From an uncultured Collinsella sp. (GTDB lineage: Bacteria; Actinomycetota; Coriobacteriia; Coriobacteriales; Coriobacteriaceae): a DNA stretch of 9,285 bases. The notes below the pieces were generated by a model. The model had not been told where the DNA came from. It ran no database searches and saw only the letters and a list, made by a program, of their open reading frames with translations. The first letter of the stretch is position 1; each line of letters begins with the position of its first letter. A program made the position numbers and the translations under genes. Shown piece by piece: positions 1 to 6,255 of this stretch. The stretch spans positions 1 through 9,285 of the forward strand of contig URNC01000078.1 of assembly GCA_900549065.1 (NCBI GenBank). The letters are read 5' to 3'.

Positions 1-32
1 CTCGTGGGCTCGGAGATGTGTATAAGAGACAG
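1..32 (+). other. Illumina Nextera Read-2 adapter remnant (not genomic)
   Basis: The first 32 bases match the Nextera transposase Read-2 adapter from its third base onward. They include the complete 19-base Tn5 mosaic end AGATGTGTATAAGAGACAG at 14-32. This is library-preparation sequence left at a contig end, not a biological mobile element. Genomic sequence begins at 33, and open frames crossing 1-32 are artefacts. Confidence 0.97.
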
Positions 33-507
33 CGTCCTCGATGCGCAGGTTGACGCCCGCCACCTCAAGGCCGGTCATCGCGGCAAGGCGTTCGGTGACA
101 CGTGCCTTGACATCGTCGAAGATCGCGGGCGCATAGGCGCCGTACTCGATAATGACGGAGATGTTGACGACCACGCGATTGTCATCGGTGACCTCAACCG
201 TCACGCCCTTGGTCAGATTCTCGGCACCAAACTGCTCCTGCACAAAGTGCATAAGGTTACCCTTCATGCCCAGGACGTGCGGCACCTCGCGGGTGGCCAT
301 GGCGACGATCTTCTCGATCACACCGTTGGAATAGGTCAGCGAGTCCTCGGACTCGTCTGTTTCCTCATCATCCTCGTCCGCGTCATCGGCGGACTCGGCC
401 TCGACGAGCGCCTCATCCTCGAGCGTCACATCCTCGGCTTCGGCGACGGCCGCCTCGTTCTCCTCGAGCTCGGTATCGGCCACATCGACCTTCGTATTAA
501 AAGCCAT
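33..507 (-). CDS. Asp23/Gls24 family envelope stress protein (3' end missing)
   Basis: This is an Asp23/Gls24 (DUF322) family protein. In Staphylococcus aureus, Asp23 is an abundant cytosolic protein held at the membrane by AmaP and linked to cell-envelope stress. ATG at 507 follows a very strong ribosome site (AAGGAGGA, 511-518). The first 158 residues are present. Residues 10-56 are a low-complexity, strongly acidic tail rich in Glu, Asp and Ala. The Asp23 fold follows from about residue 57, with family-type stretches LTYSNGVIEKIV (57-68), VEVTDDNRVVVNISVIIEYG (104-123) and MTGLEVAGVNLRIED (144-158). The reading frame then enters the sequencing adapter, so the C-terminus is lost to assembly, not to mutation. 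It is the last visible gene of a cluster with the DUF2273 and AmaP-like genes, starting 44 bases after the DUF2273 stop. The family call is firm; the role is inferred from the staphylococcal relative. Confidence 0.93.
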
Positions 508-551
508 GGTTCCTCCTTATGCCTGCCGCGGATGCGACAGTCGAATACATA

Positions 552-929
552 TTAGCGGCCGCTAAACAGACGGCCGAAGAAGTTGACGATCCCGTTTTCG
601 CCGTCGCGAATTTGGCCGATCACGGCGCCGATCAGCACGAAGAATGCAATGACGAGCGTGTCCCACAGGCCCAACGTGAGCACCAACACGGCGAGGATAA
701 AGCCAGCGACGGCGCCAAGCGTGGTGTTGGGATGACGCACGGCATAGCTCCAGATGGCAGCGCCCGTACCCTTGATGAGACCCATAGCCTCGTCAAAATC
801 CGCGGCTGCCGCGTCTTGTAACTCGGTTGCCTCTGCTTTGGAATCAACAGGTTCGTTCGCCGGCGTGGCGCTCTGGTCAATCGTCAGGCGCGGCGTACGA
901 GCGGTCTTGTCTTGATTGGTATCACTCAC
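552..929 (-). CDS. DUF2273 family small integral membrane protein
   Basis: This is a 125-residue protein with a GTG start at 929. The start is chosen because GGAGG (936-940) lies 6 bases upstream and the codon overlaps the AmaP-like stop by 8 bases, which suggests translational coupling. A longer frame back to 1142 would lie inside the AmaP-like gene and is rejected. The N-terminal 60 residues are polar and probably cytosolic. Two membrane segments follow at about 71-88 and 91-106, separated by a short turn at LGLWDT, and then a short basic tail (GRLFSGR). The hairpin membrane pair with the central W-D-T turn fits DUF2273. Family members are often nearer 60-80 residues, so the N-terminal extension is long. 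In S. aureus a DUF2273 gene sits between amaP and asp23, exactly as here. Its biochemical role is unknown. Confidence 0.85.
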   Translation of the reverse strand: MSDTNQDKTARTPRLTIDQSATPANEPVDSKAEATELQDAAAADFDEAMGLIKGTGAAIWSYAVRHPNTTLGAVAGFILAVLVLTLGLWDTLVIAFFVLIGAVIGQIRDGENGIVNFFGRLFSGR

Positions 930-1467
930 CGGAAACCTCCACGGTCTGGACGGTAGTCTTGGACGGCAAAAAACGAACGCGTGCGGTCGTGCCCGGCGTG
1001 CCAAGCATGGTGTCGCAAGCTTCCTCGATGCGCCGCTGCATCGCAGTAGCCAGAGATGCCACGTCCTTATCGTCAAGCGCGATAGCCTCGACCTTAAATC
1101 GGACGTGCGAATCGTCGGAGCCTTGGACGCGGGCCTCGACATGCTCGACCATCACGCGATCGTCGCGCTCTGCCGCAGTGCGAGCGCACGAAGAAAGCGC
1201 CGCGAGCGTGACCTCGATATTGCGCTCCCCCGCCGGATGCACACAGGACGGCTCGCGACGAGCAAACATCAGGCGGAAGAAGCTTACCAGCACGCCGATC
1301 GCCACAACTCCGCCGCATGCCGTCACGACAATGCGCGGCATGGGGTCGCGCATCAGCAGCATAAAGCGATACGTATACGGCCCCCAAAACTGGCAGACAA
1401 GCGTACCCAGCGCCACGATGGCGGCGGCAAGATACACAATCGCTAGGGCTCGTTTGAGTACGCGCAC
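922..1467 (-). CDS. amaP: AmaP-like alkaline shock response membrane anchor
   Basis: This is a 181-residue protein with a GTG start at 1467, preceded by AAGGGAG (1474-1480) at 6 bases. Two N-terminal membrane segments are visible at about 7-27 and 44-64, followed by basic residues (RLMFARRE) and a soluble domain of about 110 residues. This is the architecture of AmaP, which in S. aureus anchors Asp23 to the cytoplasmic membrane. The soluble part contains a strand-like stretch VRFKVEAIALDDKDVASLA (about 112-130). Identification rests on topology, length and position at the head of an AmaP-DUF2273-Asp23 gene order more than on strong motifs. The stop overlaps the next gene's start. A consensus -10 box lies about 50 bases upstream. 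The alternative is an unrelated two-segment membrane protein, which the gene order makes less likely. Confidence 0.8.
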   Translation of the reverse strand: MRVLKRALAIVYLAAAIVALGTLVCQFWGPYTYRFMLLMRDPMPRIVVTACGGVVAIGVLVSFFRLMFARREPSCVHPAGERNIEVTLAALSSCARTAAERDDRVMVEHVEARVQGSDDSHVRFKVEAIALDDKDVASLATAMQRRIEEACDTMLGTPGTTARVRFLPSKTTVQTVEVSGE

Positions 1468-1517
1468 GTGGCGCTCCCTTCAAATCTCGGCACTCGAAAT
1501 ACAAAACGGTTCGCATC

Positions 1518-1523
1518 ATTATA
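1518..1523 (-). promoter_or_regulatory. Candidate -10 box for the amaP-DUF2273-asp23 cluster
   Basis: The minus strand reads TATAAT, a perfect -10 hexamer, about 50 bases upstream of the amaP start. It directly abuts and partly overlaps the T-tract of the yebC terminator. No good TTGACA lies 16-18 bases upstream, because that position falls within the terminator stem. The promoter may therefore depend on an activator or an alternative sigma factor. No SigB-type GTTT/GGGTAT pair was found. Confidence 0.45.
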
Positions 1524-1564
1524 AAAGAGCCGGGTCCGGTGCTCTACGCACGCGGATCCGGCTC
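1521..1564 (-). terminator. Rho-independent terminator downstream of yebC
   Basis: Arms at 1527-1538 and 1553-1564 form a 12-base stem with one G-T type mismatch. It is extended inward by GTGC/GCAC around a short loop. On the minus strand the stem is followed by TTTTAT (1526-1521). There is no T-tract on the other side, so it acts leftward, ending transcripts from yebC about 70 bases beyond its stop and insulating the AmaP cluster. Confidence 0.85.
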
Positions 1565-1633
1565 ATCTATTCCACGAGGCTTGCATGCTCGCTTCATTAT
1601 GCCCAGATATGCACGGCTTAACCCGTGCGGGCG

Positions 1634-2440
1634 CTACTCCTCCTCGAGGGCAGCGATGACCTCGTCGGTCATGTCCATGGTGCTGTAAACATCCTGGACG
1701 TCGTCGAGCTCCTCAAGACGGTCGATGAGGCGCTGAACCTTCTTGGCGTCGGCGCCGGAGACCTCGGTCGGGGTGGTCGGGACCATGGTGGTCTCGGAGC
1801 CCTTGACCTGGACGCCCTGCTCCTCGAGCGCCTTGGAGACAGCCATGACCTCGTTAGCAGTAGTCCAGACGATCCACTCCTCGCCGGCATCCTCGTAGTC
1901 CTCGCCACCGGCCTCGGCGACGGCCATCATGAACTCATCCTCGTCACCGGCAGCACCGTTGGCGATCATGGTCTCCTTCTTGGCGTTCTCGTCCAGGATC
2001 CCCTTGGCAACAACGATCTGGCCCTTGCGCTCAAACTGGAAGGCGACGGAGCCGGAGGTGCCCAGGTTGCCACCAGCGTGGGAGAAGGCGGAACGGACAT
2101 CAGCGGCGGTGCGGTTGCGGTTGTCGGTCAGGCAGTCAACGTAGACGGCGACACCGGCGGGGCCGTAGCCCTCGTACACGATGTTCTCGTAGACGGCAGC
2201 GTCGGCACCCGAACCAAAAGCCTTGTCGATAGCGGACTTGATCTTGTCCTTGGGCATGGACTGAGCCTTGGCCTTGGCAACGGCAGCGGCGAGGCTGGCG
2301 TTGTTCTCGGGCAGCGGGTCACCGCCGAGACGGGCAGCAACGGTGATGTTGCGGCTCAGCTTGGAGAAGAGGGCGGAACGCTTGGCGTCCTGCGCGCCCT
2401 TACGATGCTTGGTTGTGGCCCACTTAGAGTGTCCGGACAT
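1634..2440 (-). CDS. yebC: YebC/PmpR (TACO1) family translation factor
   Basis: This 268-residue protein starts at ATG 2440, with AGGAGA (2446-2451) 5 bases upstream. The N-terminus MSGHSKWATTKHRKGAQDAK is the family signature, continuing into the LFSKLSRNI helix. Further hallmarks are the PKDKIKSAIDKAFG helix, YEGYGPAGVA, the TDNRNRTAADVRSAFSHAGG stretch and GSVAFQF. The family was long annotated as a DNA-binding regulator (PmpR). Later work supports a cytosolic role in translation, easing ribosome stalling at proline-rich stretches, with TACO1 as the mitochondrial homologue. It is slightly longer than the usual 240-250 residues; the extra length is an acidic stretch around residues 160-185 and an acidic end (LEEE). 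It is flanked by a terminator on the left and a 165-base gap on the right, so it is probably transcribed alone. The family call is very secure; the present role is inferred from relatives. Confidence 0.97.
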   Translation of the reverse strand: MSGHSKWATTKHRKGAQDAKRSALFSKLSRNITVAARLGGDPLPENNASLAAAVAKAKAQSMPKDKIKSAIDKAFGSGADAAVYENIVYEGYGPAGVAVYVDCLTDNRNRTAADVRSAFSHAGGNLGTSGSVAFQFERKGQIVVAKGILDENAKKETMIANGAAGDEDEFMMAVAEAGGEDYEDAGEEWIVWTTANEVMAVSKALEEQGVQVKGSETTMVPTTPTEVSGADAKKVQRLIDRLEELDDVQDVYSTMDMTDEVIAALEEE

Positions 2441-2508
2441 ACGTGTCTCCTATCGGTTTCGACCTAAAGCCCAGCGCAGATGCTCGGGCAATATAAACAA
2501 ACGTCGTT

Positions 2509-2537
2509 ATGATATACCTACTGGCCTGCGAGATAAA
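2509..2537 (-). promoter_or_regulatory. Weak candidate promoter for yebC
   Basis: On the minus strand, TTTATC (2537-2532) and TATCAT (2514-2509) are separated by 17 bases, about 70 bases before the yebC start. The -35 agrees only partly with consensus. A second A/T-rich box, TATATT at 2495-2490, is an alternative -10. Some promoter is expected here because the upstream gene ends at 2606, but which box is used cannot be settled from sequence. Confidence 0.3.
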
Positions 2538-2570
2538 CCCCAAAATGAAGGCGTCGTGATGATGCCACCC

Positions 2571-2605
2571 TTTGGTGCAAAGCAACCTGACCCCAATGCA
2601 CCAAA
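2571..2605 (-). repeat. Hairpin element C of the GGGACAGG-core family
   Basis: Arms at 2571-2579 and 2597-2605 (TTTGGTGCA/TGCACCAAA) are perfectly complementary over 9 bases, with a 17-base loop. On the minus strand the loop carries GGGGTCAGG followed by CTTTG entering the second arm, the same layout as the elements near 4810-4926. The element begins on the base next to the stop of the DUF6020-like gene. The stem is not followed by a T-tract, so it is not a textbook terminator. Confidence 0.6.
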
Positions 2606-4789
2606 TTAGGACCAGAGGAGGTCGCTGCGGGTGATGGTGGCGCCGATGGCAAAGGGCATGCAGGCGATGACCGGATACAGGTAGCGCATGTAGGTCGAGC
2701 CATTGCAGGGACCGATCAGGCACACGGCGAGCACGCCCAGCAGCGGCACCCAAATGGCCAGCCCGCGCCACGAATGACGACGTAGCAGATAGAGCACCAC
2801 GGCGATCATGATCCACACATAGGTGGCCGAGCTCATGGTGAGCGAGATAAACGGGATGCGTTGTACTGCCACGCGATACAGGTTGATCAGGTGGTCGCAC
2901 CAGCGCACGACCTTGCTATCGACCGGATGGAAGTCAAAGTACTTGAGGTTATCGGGCTTCGCCATAATCTCGGCACTGCGCGCCGTGCTGTAGACCCACG
3001 CATCGCGGGCGCTCGGATAAAAGTAGCCGTAGTAGTTATTGATGAGCGCCGAGATATAGCACTCGGGATCCTTTTTGAACATCTGGGCCCACACCTCAAA
3101 ATAAGCCTTGATGTCCTCCTGCGAGGCGTACTCGTTAAAGCAATTTTTGACGGCGTCCGACTTATCCGGGTTGTAACGGCGCCCCAGATTCTCGTACTTG
3201 AGCACACGGTCGATCACGGCACGCTCTTCGTCGGTCACCAAGCCGTCGCAAGGAGCCTCCACGATGGTGCCGTCCTCCTTAACCGTGGGGTTGACGCCCG
3301 AGTTGAGGCCGTCGTGCTTTTGGACAAAACGAGCCGTCTGCTGGAACGGAATCGAGAGGATTTCGCGCTTGGAACCAGGCGTGATGTCGTGTGCCGGCAT
3401 AAAGACCTTGGTGAAGTACATATTAGAGGCAAGGCAGAGCGCGAGCACCGCGAGAACGCCAACCCAGCGGAAACGCGGGATGGCGCCCGAAGGCGCAGCA
3501 CCAGCCTGCTTGGCTGCACGACGAGCCACATGCGCGTCCCATGCGCAAAACGCCGCCGCGATTACGCATGCCGCCAGGGGAAACACCAGGCCGCCGTTGC
3601 GCAGAAACGTGGAACCCATGGCGCCCAGAGCGAGCAGCAGCCAGTCGTGGCGCGCAAAGAGCACGGGGGCTTTCTCGCCCGCTCGCTCGACATTGGCATC
3701 ACGACGGGGTAAGCCACATGCCACGAGCTTGACGGTCTGTACCAGCAGCACTAAGAACGCGTCGGCAAAGAGCACGTCTTTGGTGAGCAACGCCGCGTAG
3801 TTAGAGAACATCGGCATAAACGCAAAGAACAGAAGGATCGCACCGCGAACCGGCAGGCTCACGCCCAGTTTGCGCAGCGACGAAATGGAATAGGCCATGC
3901 AGGCGGCCGTGATGACAAATTGAGCACAGGTGTAGATGATGAGGCCCGCGTTAGCGCTGTTGAACAGCGAAAGCCCCAGCTGAACGCACGAGCCGATAAT
4001 GGCCGTGTGCACTACGGGATGATGCCCGTTGAGCAGCACGTTGGGGTTGAGTAGGCGCAGGTAGTCGCTCGTGCCGTTGGGATAGTTGAACCACTGGCGA
4101 ATCTGCGCGCCCGTATCTCCCATAAAAAGGCCAGGCAGCGAAGCGATGAGCGTGGGCGCCCAGGCGATCATAAGCACCAGGAAGGGCCCGGCAAAAGGAT
4201 GGACCGAGAGCACGGCGTGAGTCACACGCCATACGCGGCCAAAGTGCGCCTCGGAAAACGGAATGCGCCGAGAGCTCAGCCAATCTAGACACTCAAAGGC
4301 AAGGTAGAAGGCAACGACCGCCAAGAGCATCCAGCCCGCGCCGCCAATCCAGGCGCAGATGATGCGGGCTTTGTCGCCAAGGACAATCTCGGCCGAGTCG
4401 GTGAGATCGTAGCTGCGGCCGAACACCATGCAGATGGCGAAGAACAGCGACGGCAGAATGATCGAGGGACGCCAGGTGTCGCCACGGCCAAAGAACACGT
4501 AGCGAAACGGCAAGGTGAGCAGGCAGGCAAGTGCAAGTAGCATGACCGCGTCGGTATGGCCGGCAAACGAGAGGAGCACCTCGTAGCACACGTACAGCAT
4601 GCCCGAGGCTTTGGGGTCAATCGCCAAGACTGCGTTGCTCGACACCGGGGCAGGATCGATGGAAAACGCCGTGGTCGCCAACAGCGCGAGCAAAAATGCG
4701 ATGAGCGTCTGCTTGGCGGGGTAGCGCTTAAACCAGACGATGCGGGCAGCGTCGCGCGCAGCCGTTGTGGAGAGATCGGAATCCTTCAC
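2606..4789 (-). CDS. DUF6020-like multi-pass membrane protein, probable GT-C-type glycosyltransferase
   Basis: This 727-residue protein has around a dozen hydrophobic segments, spread over residues 27-460 and 645-720. Between them is a soluble stretch at about 465-640 with four cysteines (C514, C550, C577, C631), probably extracytoplasmic. After a membrane segment near 203-222 comes GLFMGDTGAQIRQWF, then HHPVVHT (256-262). An acidic residue just outside an early membrane helix plus a downstream HP motif is the layout of GT-C lipid-sugar-dependent glycosyltransferases and of DUF6020 proteins; D225 is the candidate catalytic residue. RNGG (397-400) and RYLYPV (702-707) also resemble family landmarks. 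GTG 4789 is the only usable start, and its ribosome site is poor (AAAGG, 11 bases away), so expression may be low. It follows lgt after 144 bases holding two hairpin repeats. Substrate and partner are unknown. The alternative is a non-enzymatic membrane protein. Confidence 0.75.
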   Translation of the reverse strand: MKDSDLSTTAARDAARIVWFKRYPAKQTLIAFLLALLATTAFSIDPAPVSSNAVLAIDPKASGMLYVCYEVLLSFAGHTDAVMLLALACLLTLPFRYVFFGRGDTWRPSIILPSLFFAICMVFGRSYDLTDSAEIVLGDKARIICAWIGGAGWMLLAVVAFYLAFECLDWLSSRRIPFSEAHFGRVWRVTHAVLSVHPFAGPFLVLMIAWAPTLIASLPGLFMGDTGAQIRQWFNYPNGTSDYLRLLNPNVLLNGHHPVVHTAIIGSCVQLGLSLFNSANAGLIIYTCAQFVITAACMAYSISSLRKLGVSLPVRGAILLFFAFMPMFSNYAALLTKDVLFADAFLVLLVQTVKLVACGLPRRDANVERAGEKAPVLFARHDWLLLALGAMGSTFLRNGGLVFPLAACVIAAAFCAWDAHVARRAAKQAGAAPSGAIPRFRWVGVLAVLALCLASNMYFTKVFMPAHDITPGSKREILSIPFQQTARFVQKHDGLNSGVNPTVKEDGTIVEAPCDGLVTDEERAVIDRVLKYENLGRRYNPDKSDAVKNCFNEYASQEDIKAYFEVWAQMFKKDPECYISALINNYYGYFYPSARDAWVYSTARSAEIMAKPDNLKYFDFHPVDSKVVRWCDHLINLYRVAVQRIPFISLTMSSATYVWIMIAVVLYLLRRHSWRGLAIWVPLLGVLAVCLIGPCNGSTYMRYLYPVIACMPFAIGATITRSDLLWS

Positions 4790-4809
4790 AGTCCAAAGAG
4801 CCTTTCTAG

Positions 4810-4848
4810 AAACCTGCCAAAAAGGGACAGGTTTATTTTGGCAGGTTT
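4810..4848 (+). repeat. Hairpin element A of the GGGACAGG-core family
   Basis: Arms at 4810-4822 and 4836-4848 (AAACCTGCCAAAA and its complement) form a perfect 13-base stem around a 13-base loop containing GGGACAGG on the plus strand. It lies 21 bases upstream of the GTG of the DUF6020-like gene, in the leader. It sits 41 bases from element B in opposite orientation. Confidence 0.75.
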
Positions 4849-4889
4849 TATCTGGGGAAACGTTACGGTTCTGTCATCGTTGCCCAGCG

Positions 4890-4926
4890 AACCACCACAA
4901 AGGTGCCTGTCCCCTTTGTGGTGGTT
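4890..4926 (-). repeat. Hairpin element B of the GGGACAGG-core family
   Basis: Arms at 4890-4903 and 4913-4926 (AACCACCACAAAGG and its complement) form a perfect 14-base stem around a 9-base loop. Read on the minus strand, GGGGACAGG spans the first arm's end and the loop and is followed by CACCTTTG. The element starts 7 bases after the lgt stop. No T-tract follows on the minus strand. Confidence 0.75.
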
Positions 4927-4933
4927 TTGGTGG

Positions 4934-5755
4934 TTAGGCGTCGAGGTAGATGCGCTGGGGACGGTTGTGGCGGAGGGCAAAGATGACGAGCGCCAGACCC
5001 GCGATTACGAGCGGCAGGCTCAGCAGCTGACCCATGGTGATGACGCCACCCAGCAGATAGCCCAGCTGCGCATCGGGCACGCGCACAAACTCAATCAAAA
5101 AGCGAACGATGCCGTAGCCCATCACAAAGACGCCCATAAACGTGCCTTGGGGCGGTAGCGGCTTTTTGCGGCTGAGCACCTGCAGAATGCAAAAGAGCAC
5201 AATGCCCTCGAGAAATGCCTCGTAGAGCTGGGAGGGGTGACGCGGCATATCGCCCGCGGTGCCACCGAAGACCACGCCCCAGGGCAGATCGGTCGGCTTG
5301 CCCCACAGCTCACCGTTGACAAAGTTGGCACAACGGCCCAGGCACAAGGCCAGCGGCGCGCCGATGACGGCAAGGTCTGCCAAAGTCCAGGCGTCGAGCT
5401 TGTACATGCGGCACACGAGCACGCCGCCGATGATGCCGCCCACCAGGCCGCCATGGAAGCTCATGCCGCCTTCATTGGTGGCAAAGATCTCGAGCGGGTG
5501 CGCCCAGTAGTAGCCATCACCGTAAAAGACGACGTAGAACAGGCGCGCACCGATAATGAGGCCAAAGACCACGCCGACCACGACACTCGTCAGGTCGTCA
5601 ATCGTGATGTTAAAGCCCCAGCGACGCTGTGTGCGGTACATGACGACCGCCGTGAGCAGAGCGCCGACCACGTAGGCCAGGCCGTACCAGTAGATAGTGA
5701 TGGGGCCCGCCGAGATCGCGACAGGATCAAGCATATGGTAGAAGTCGTTGAGCAT
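4934..5755 (-). CDS. lgt: Prolipoprotein diacylglyceryl transferase
   Basis: Lgt is the inner-membrane enzyme that moves diacylglycerol from phosphatidylglycerol to the lipobox cysteine of prolipoproteins, the first step of lipoprotein maturation. The 273-residue protein starts at ATG 5755, chosen over a frame reaching 5815 because GGAGGG (5761-5766) sits 5 bases upstream and the family N-terminus begins there. Seven or so membrane segments are visible. Key family motifs are present: GGMSFHGGLVGG with H101 (equivalent to E. coli H103), the signature LGRCANFVNGELWG with R141 (equivalent to R143), RHPSQLYEA (172-180), and FLIEFVRVPD near the C-terminus. Length is normal. The upstream gap carries a hairpin and the downstream gap carries elements A and B. 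It looks fully functional. Confidence 0.97.
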   Translation of the reverse strand: MLNDFYHMLDPVAISAGPITIYWYGLAYVVGALLTAVVMYRTQRRWGFNITIDDLTSVVVGVVFGLIIGARLFYVVFYGDGYYWAHPLEIFATNEGGMSFHGGLVGGIIGGVLVCRMYKLDAWTLADLAVIGAPLALCLGRCANFVNGELWGKPTDLPWGVVFGGTAGDMPRHPSQLYEAFLEGIVLFCILQVLSRKKPLPPQGTFMGVFVMGYGIVRFLIEFVRVPDAQLGYLLGGVITMGQLLSLPLVIAGLALVIFALRHNRPQRIYLDA

Positions 5756-5760
5756 GTCGA

Positions 5761-5766
5761 CCCTCC
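5761..5766 (-). promoter_or_regulatory. Ribosome binding site fixing the lgt start
   Basis: GGAGGG on the minus strand, 5 bases from ATG 5755. It places initiation 20 codons inside the longest open frame. Confidence 0.85.
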
Positions 5767-5780
5767 TACTCCCTACATAC

Positions 5781-5818
5781 AAATGCGGCCGCGGGCCTTG
5801 CGCTCGCAGCCGCATATT
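5781..5818 (-). terminator. Possible weak terminator or leader hairpin between the NifU-like gene and lgt
   Basis: ATGCGGC (5783-5789) and GCCGCAT (5809-5815) pair over 7 bases. The 19-base GC-rich interval between them can fold further. On the minus strand the stem is followed only by TTTGTATGTA, a weak T-tract. It lies about 47 bases after the stop of the NifU-like gene and ends about 25 bases before the lgt start. Confidence 0.35.
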
Positions 5819-5864
5819 TGGGCGTAACGTCTATGCGGAGTATGCCGTCCGCAGCCTTCGCATC

Positions 5865-6143
5865 TTAGAACGGCGCGTACTCGTCGTACAGGTCGTCGGT
5901 CTCGCCGGAGGCATTGATCTGCTCAACACGGGTAACGCCGGGCACATGCTCCTTCAGGATGCGCTCGATACCCATGGACAGGGTCAGTGCGCTCATAGGG
6001 CAGCCGGCGCAGGCGCCCTGAAGCTCAAGCTGGACGACGCCCTCGTCGTCAACGCCCACATACTCCATATCGCCGCCGTCGGCCTGCAGGTTGGGGCGAA
6101 TCTCTTCAAGAACCTTCTTAAGCAGCTCTTCGTTAACAGCCAC
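5865..6143 (-). CDS. NifU C-terminal domain (Nfu-type) iron-sulfur scaffold
   Basis: This 92-residue protein consists of one stand-alone NifU C-terminal domain. It opens with a helix LLKKVLEEIRPNLQADGGDM (7-26) typical of the domain and carries the cluster-binding CxxC as GACAGCPMS (C45, C48). Members form a bridging 4Fe-4S cluster between two subunits and deliver it to apo-proteins in the cytosol. The GTG start at 6143 is supported by AAGGAG (6149-6154) 5 bases upstream. The C-terminus is acidic and aromatic (DDLYDEYAPF). No other Fe-S assembly gene is in the window, so its partners cannot be read from context. A perfect GC-rich palindrome lies in its leader at 6166-6181. The domain assignment is firm; whether it is the main scaffold or a carrier in this organism is unknown. 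Confidence 0.92.
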   Translation of the reverse strand: MAVNEELLKKVLEEIRPNLQADGGDMEYVGVDDEGVVQLELQGACAGCPMSALTLSMGIERILKEHVPGVTRVEQINASGETDDLYDEYAPF

Positions 6144-6165
6144 AGGGGCTCCTTTCTCACAATTA

Positions 6166-6181
6166 CGCGGGCGCGCCCGCG
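6166..6181. repeat. 16-base perfect GC palindrome upstream of the NifU-like gene
   Basis: CGCGGGCGCGCCCGCG is a perfect dyad. It lies about 12 bases beyond the AAGGAG site of the NifU-like gene and in the 170-base gap after the dCMP deaminase. It could be an operator, or a hairpin with a 6-base stem and CGCG loop. No T-tract follows. Confidence 0.5.
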
Positions 6182-6255
6182 GACAGGGGCTATGTTACTA
6201 CAGCCATGTACCCGCTTAGGCGCCAGCCATGCGTGCGGACACGACTTTCACGAGC

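Noticed and set aside
4..555. Plus-strand open frame of 183 codons at the left end
   Set aside because: It starts inside the sequencing adapter and is the antisense of the Asp23 gene; the minus-strand frame has the family motifs and ribosome site.
930..1142. N-terminal extension of the DUF2273 protein back to 1142
   Set aside because: The extra 71 residues lie inside the AmaP-like gene in another frame; a GTG with GGAGG at proper spacing exists at 929.
1611..1628. Small GCACGG/CCGTGC hairpin just after the yebC stop
   Set aside because: A 6-base stem without a T-tract; the much stronger hairpin at 1521-1564 explains termination.
1625..2467. Long plus-strand frame (280 codons) opposite yebC
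   Set aside because: Shadow of a GC-rich coding strand. Its Gly/Leu/Val/Asp-rich translation shows no domain, and the opposite strand encodes an unmistakable YebC.
2861..3712. Plus-strand frame of 283 codons inside the DUF6020-like gene
   Set aside because: The minus-strand frame gives coherent membrane segments and motifs over the full 727 residues, while this one gives a composition typical of antisense translation.
4773..4781. AGATCGGAA resembling the start of the TruSeq adapter
   Set aside because: Only nine bases match, and they lie within continuous in-frame codons of the DUF6020-like gene, so chance is the simplest explanation.
4810..4926. Reading hairpins A and B as a standard bidirectional terminator pair
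   Set aside because: No proper T-tract follows either stem in the direction of the surrounding genes, and the shared loop core is unexplained by a terminator role.
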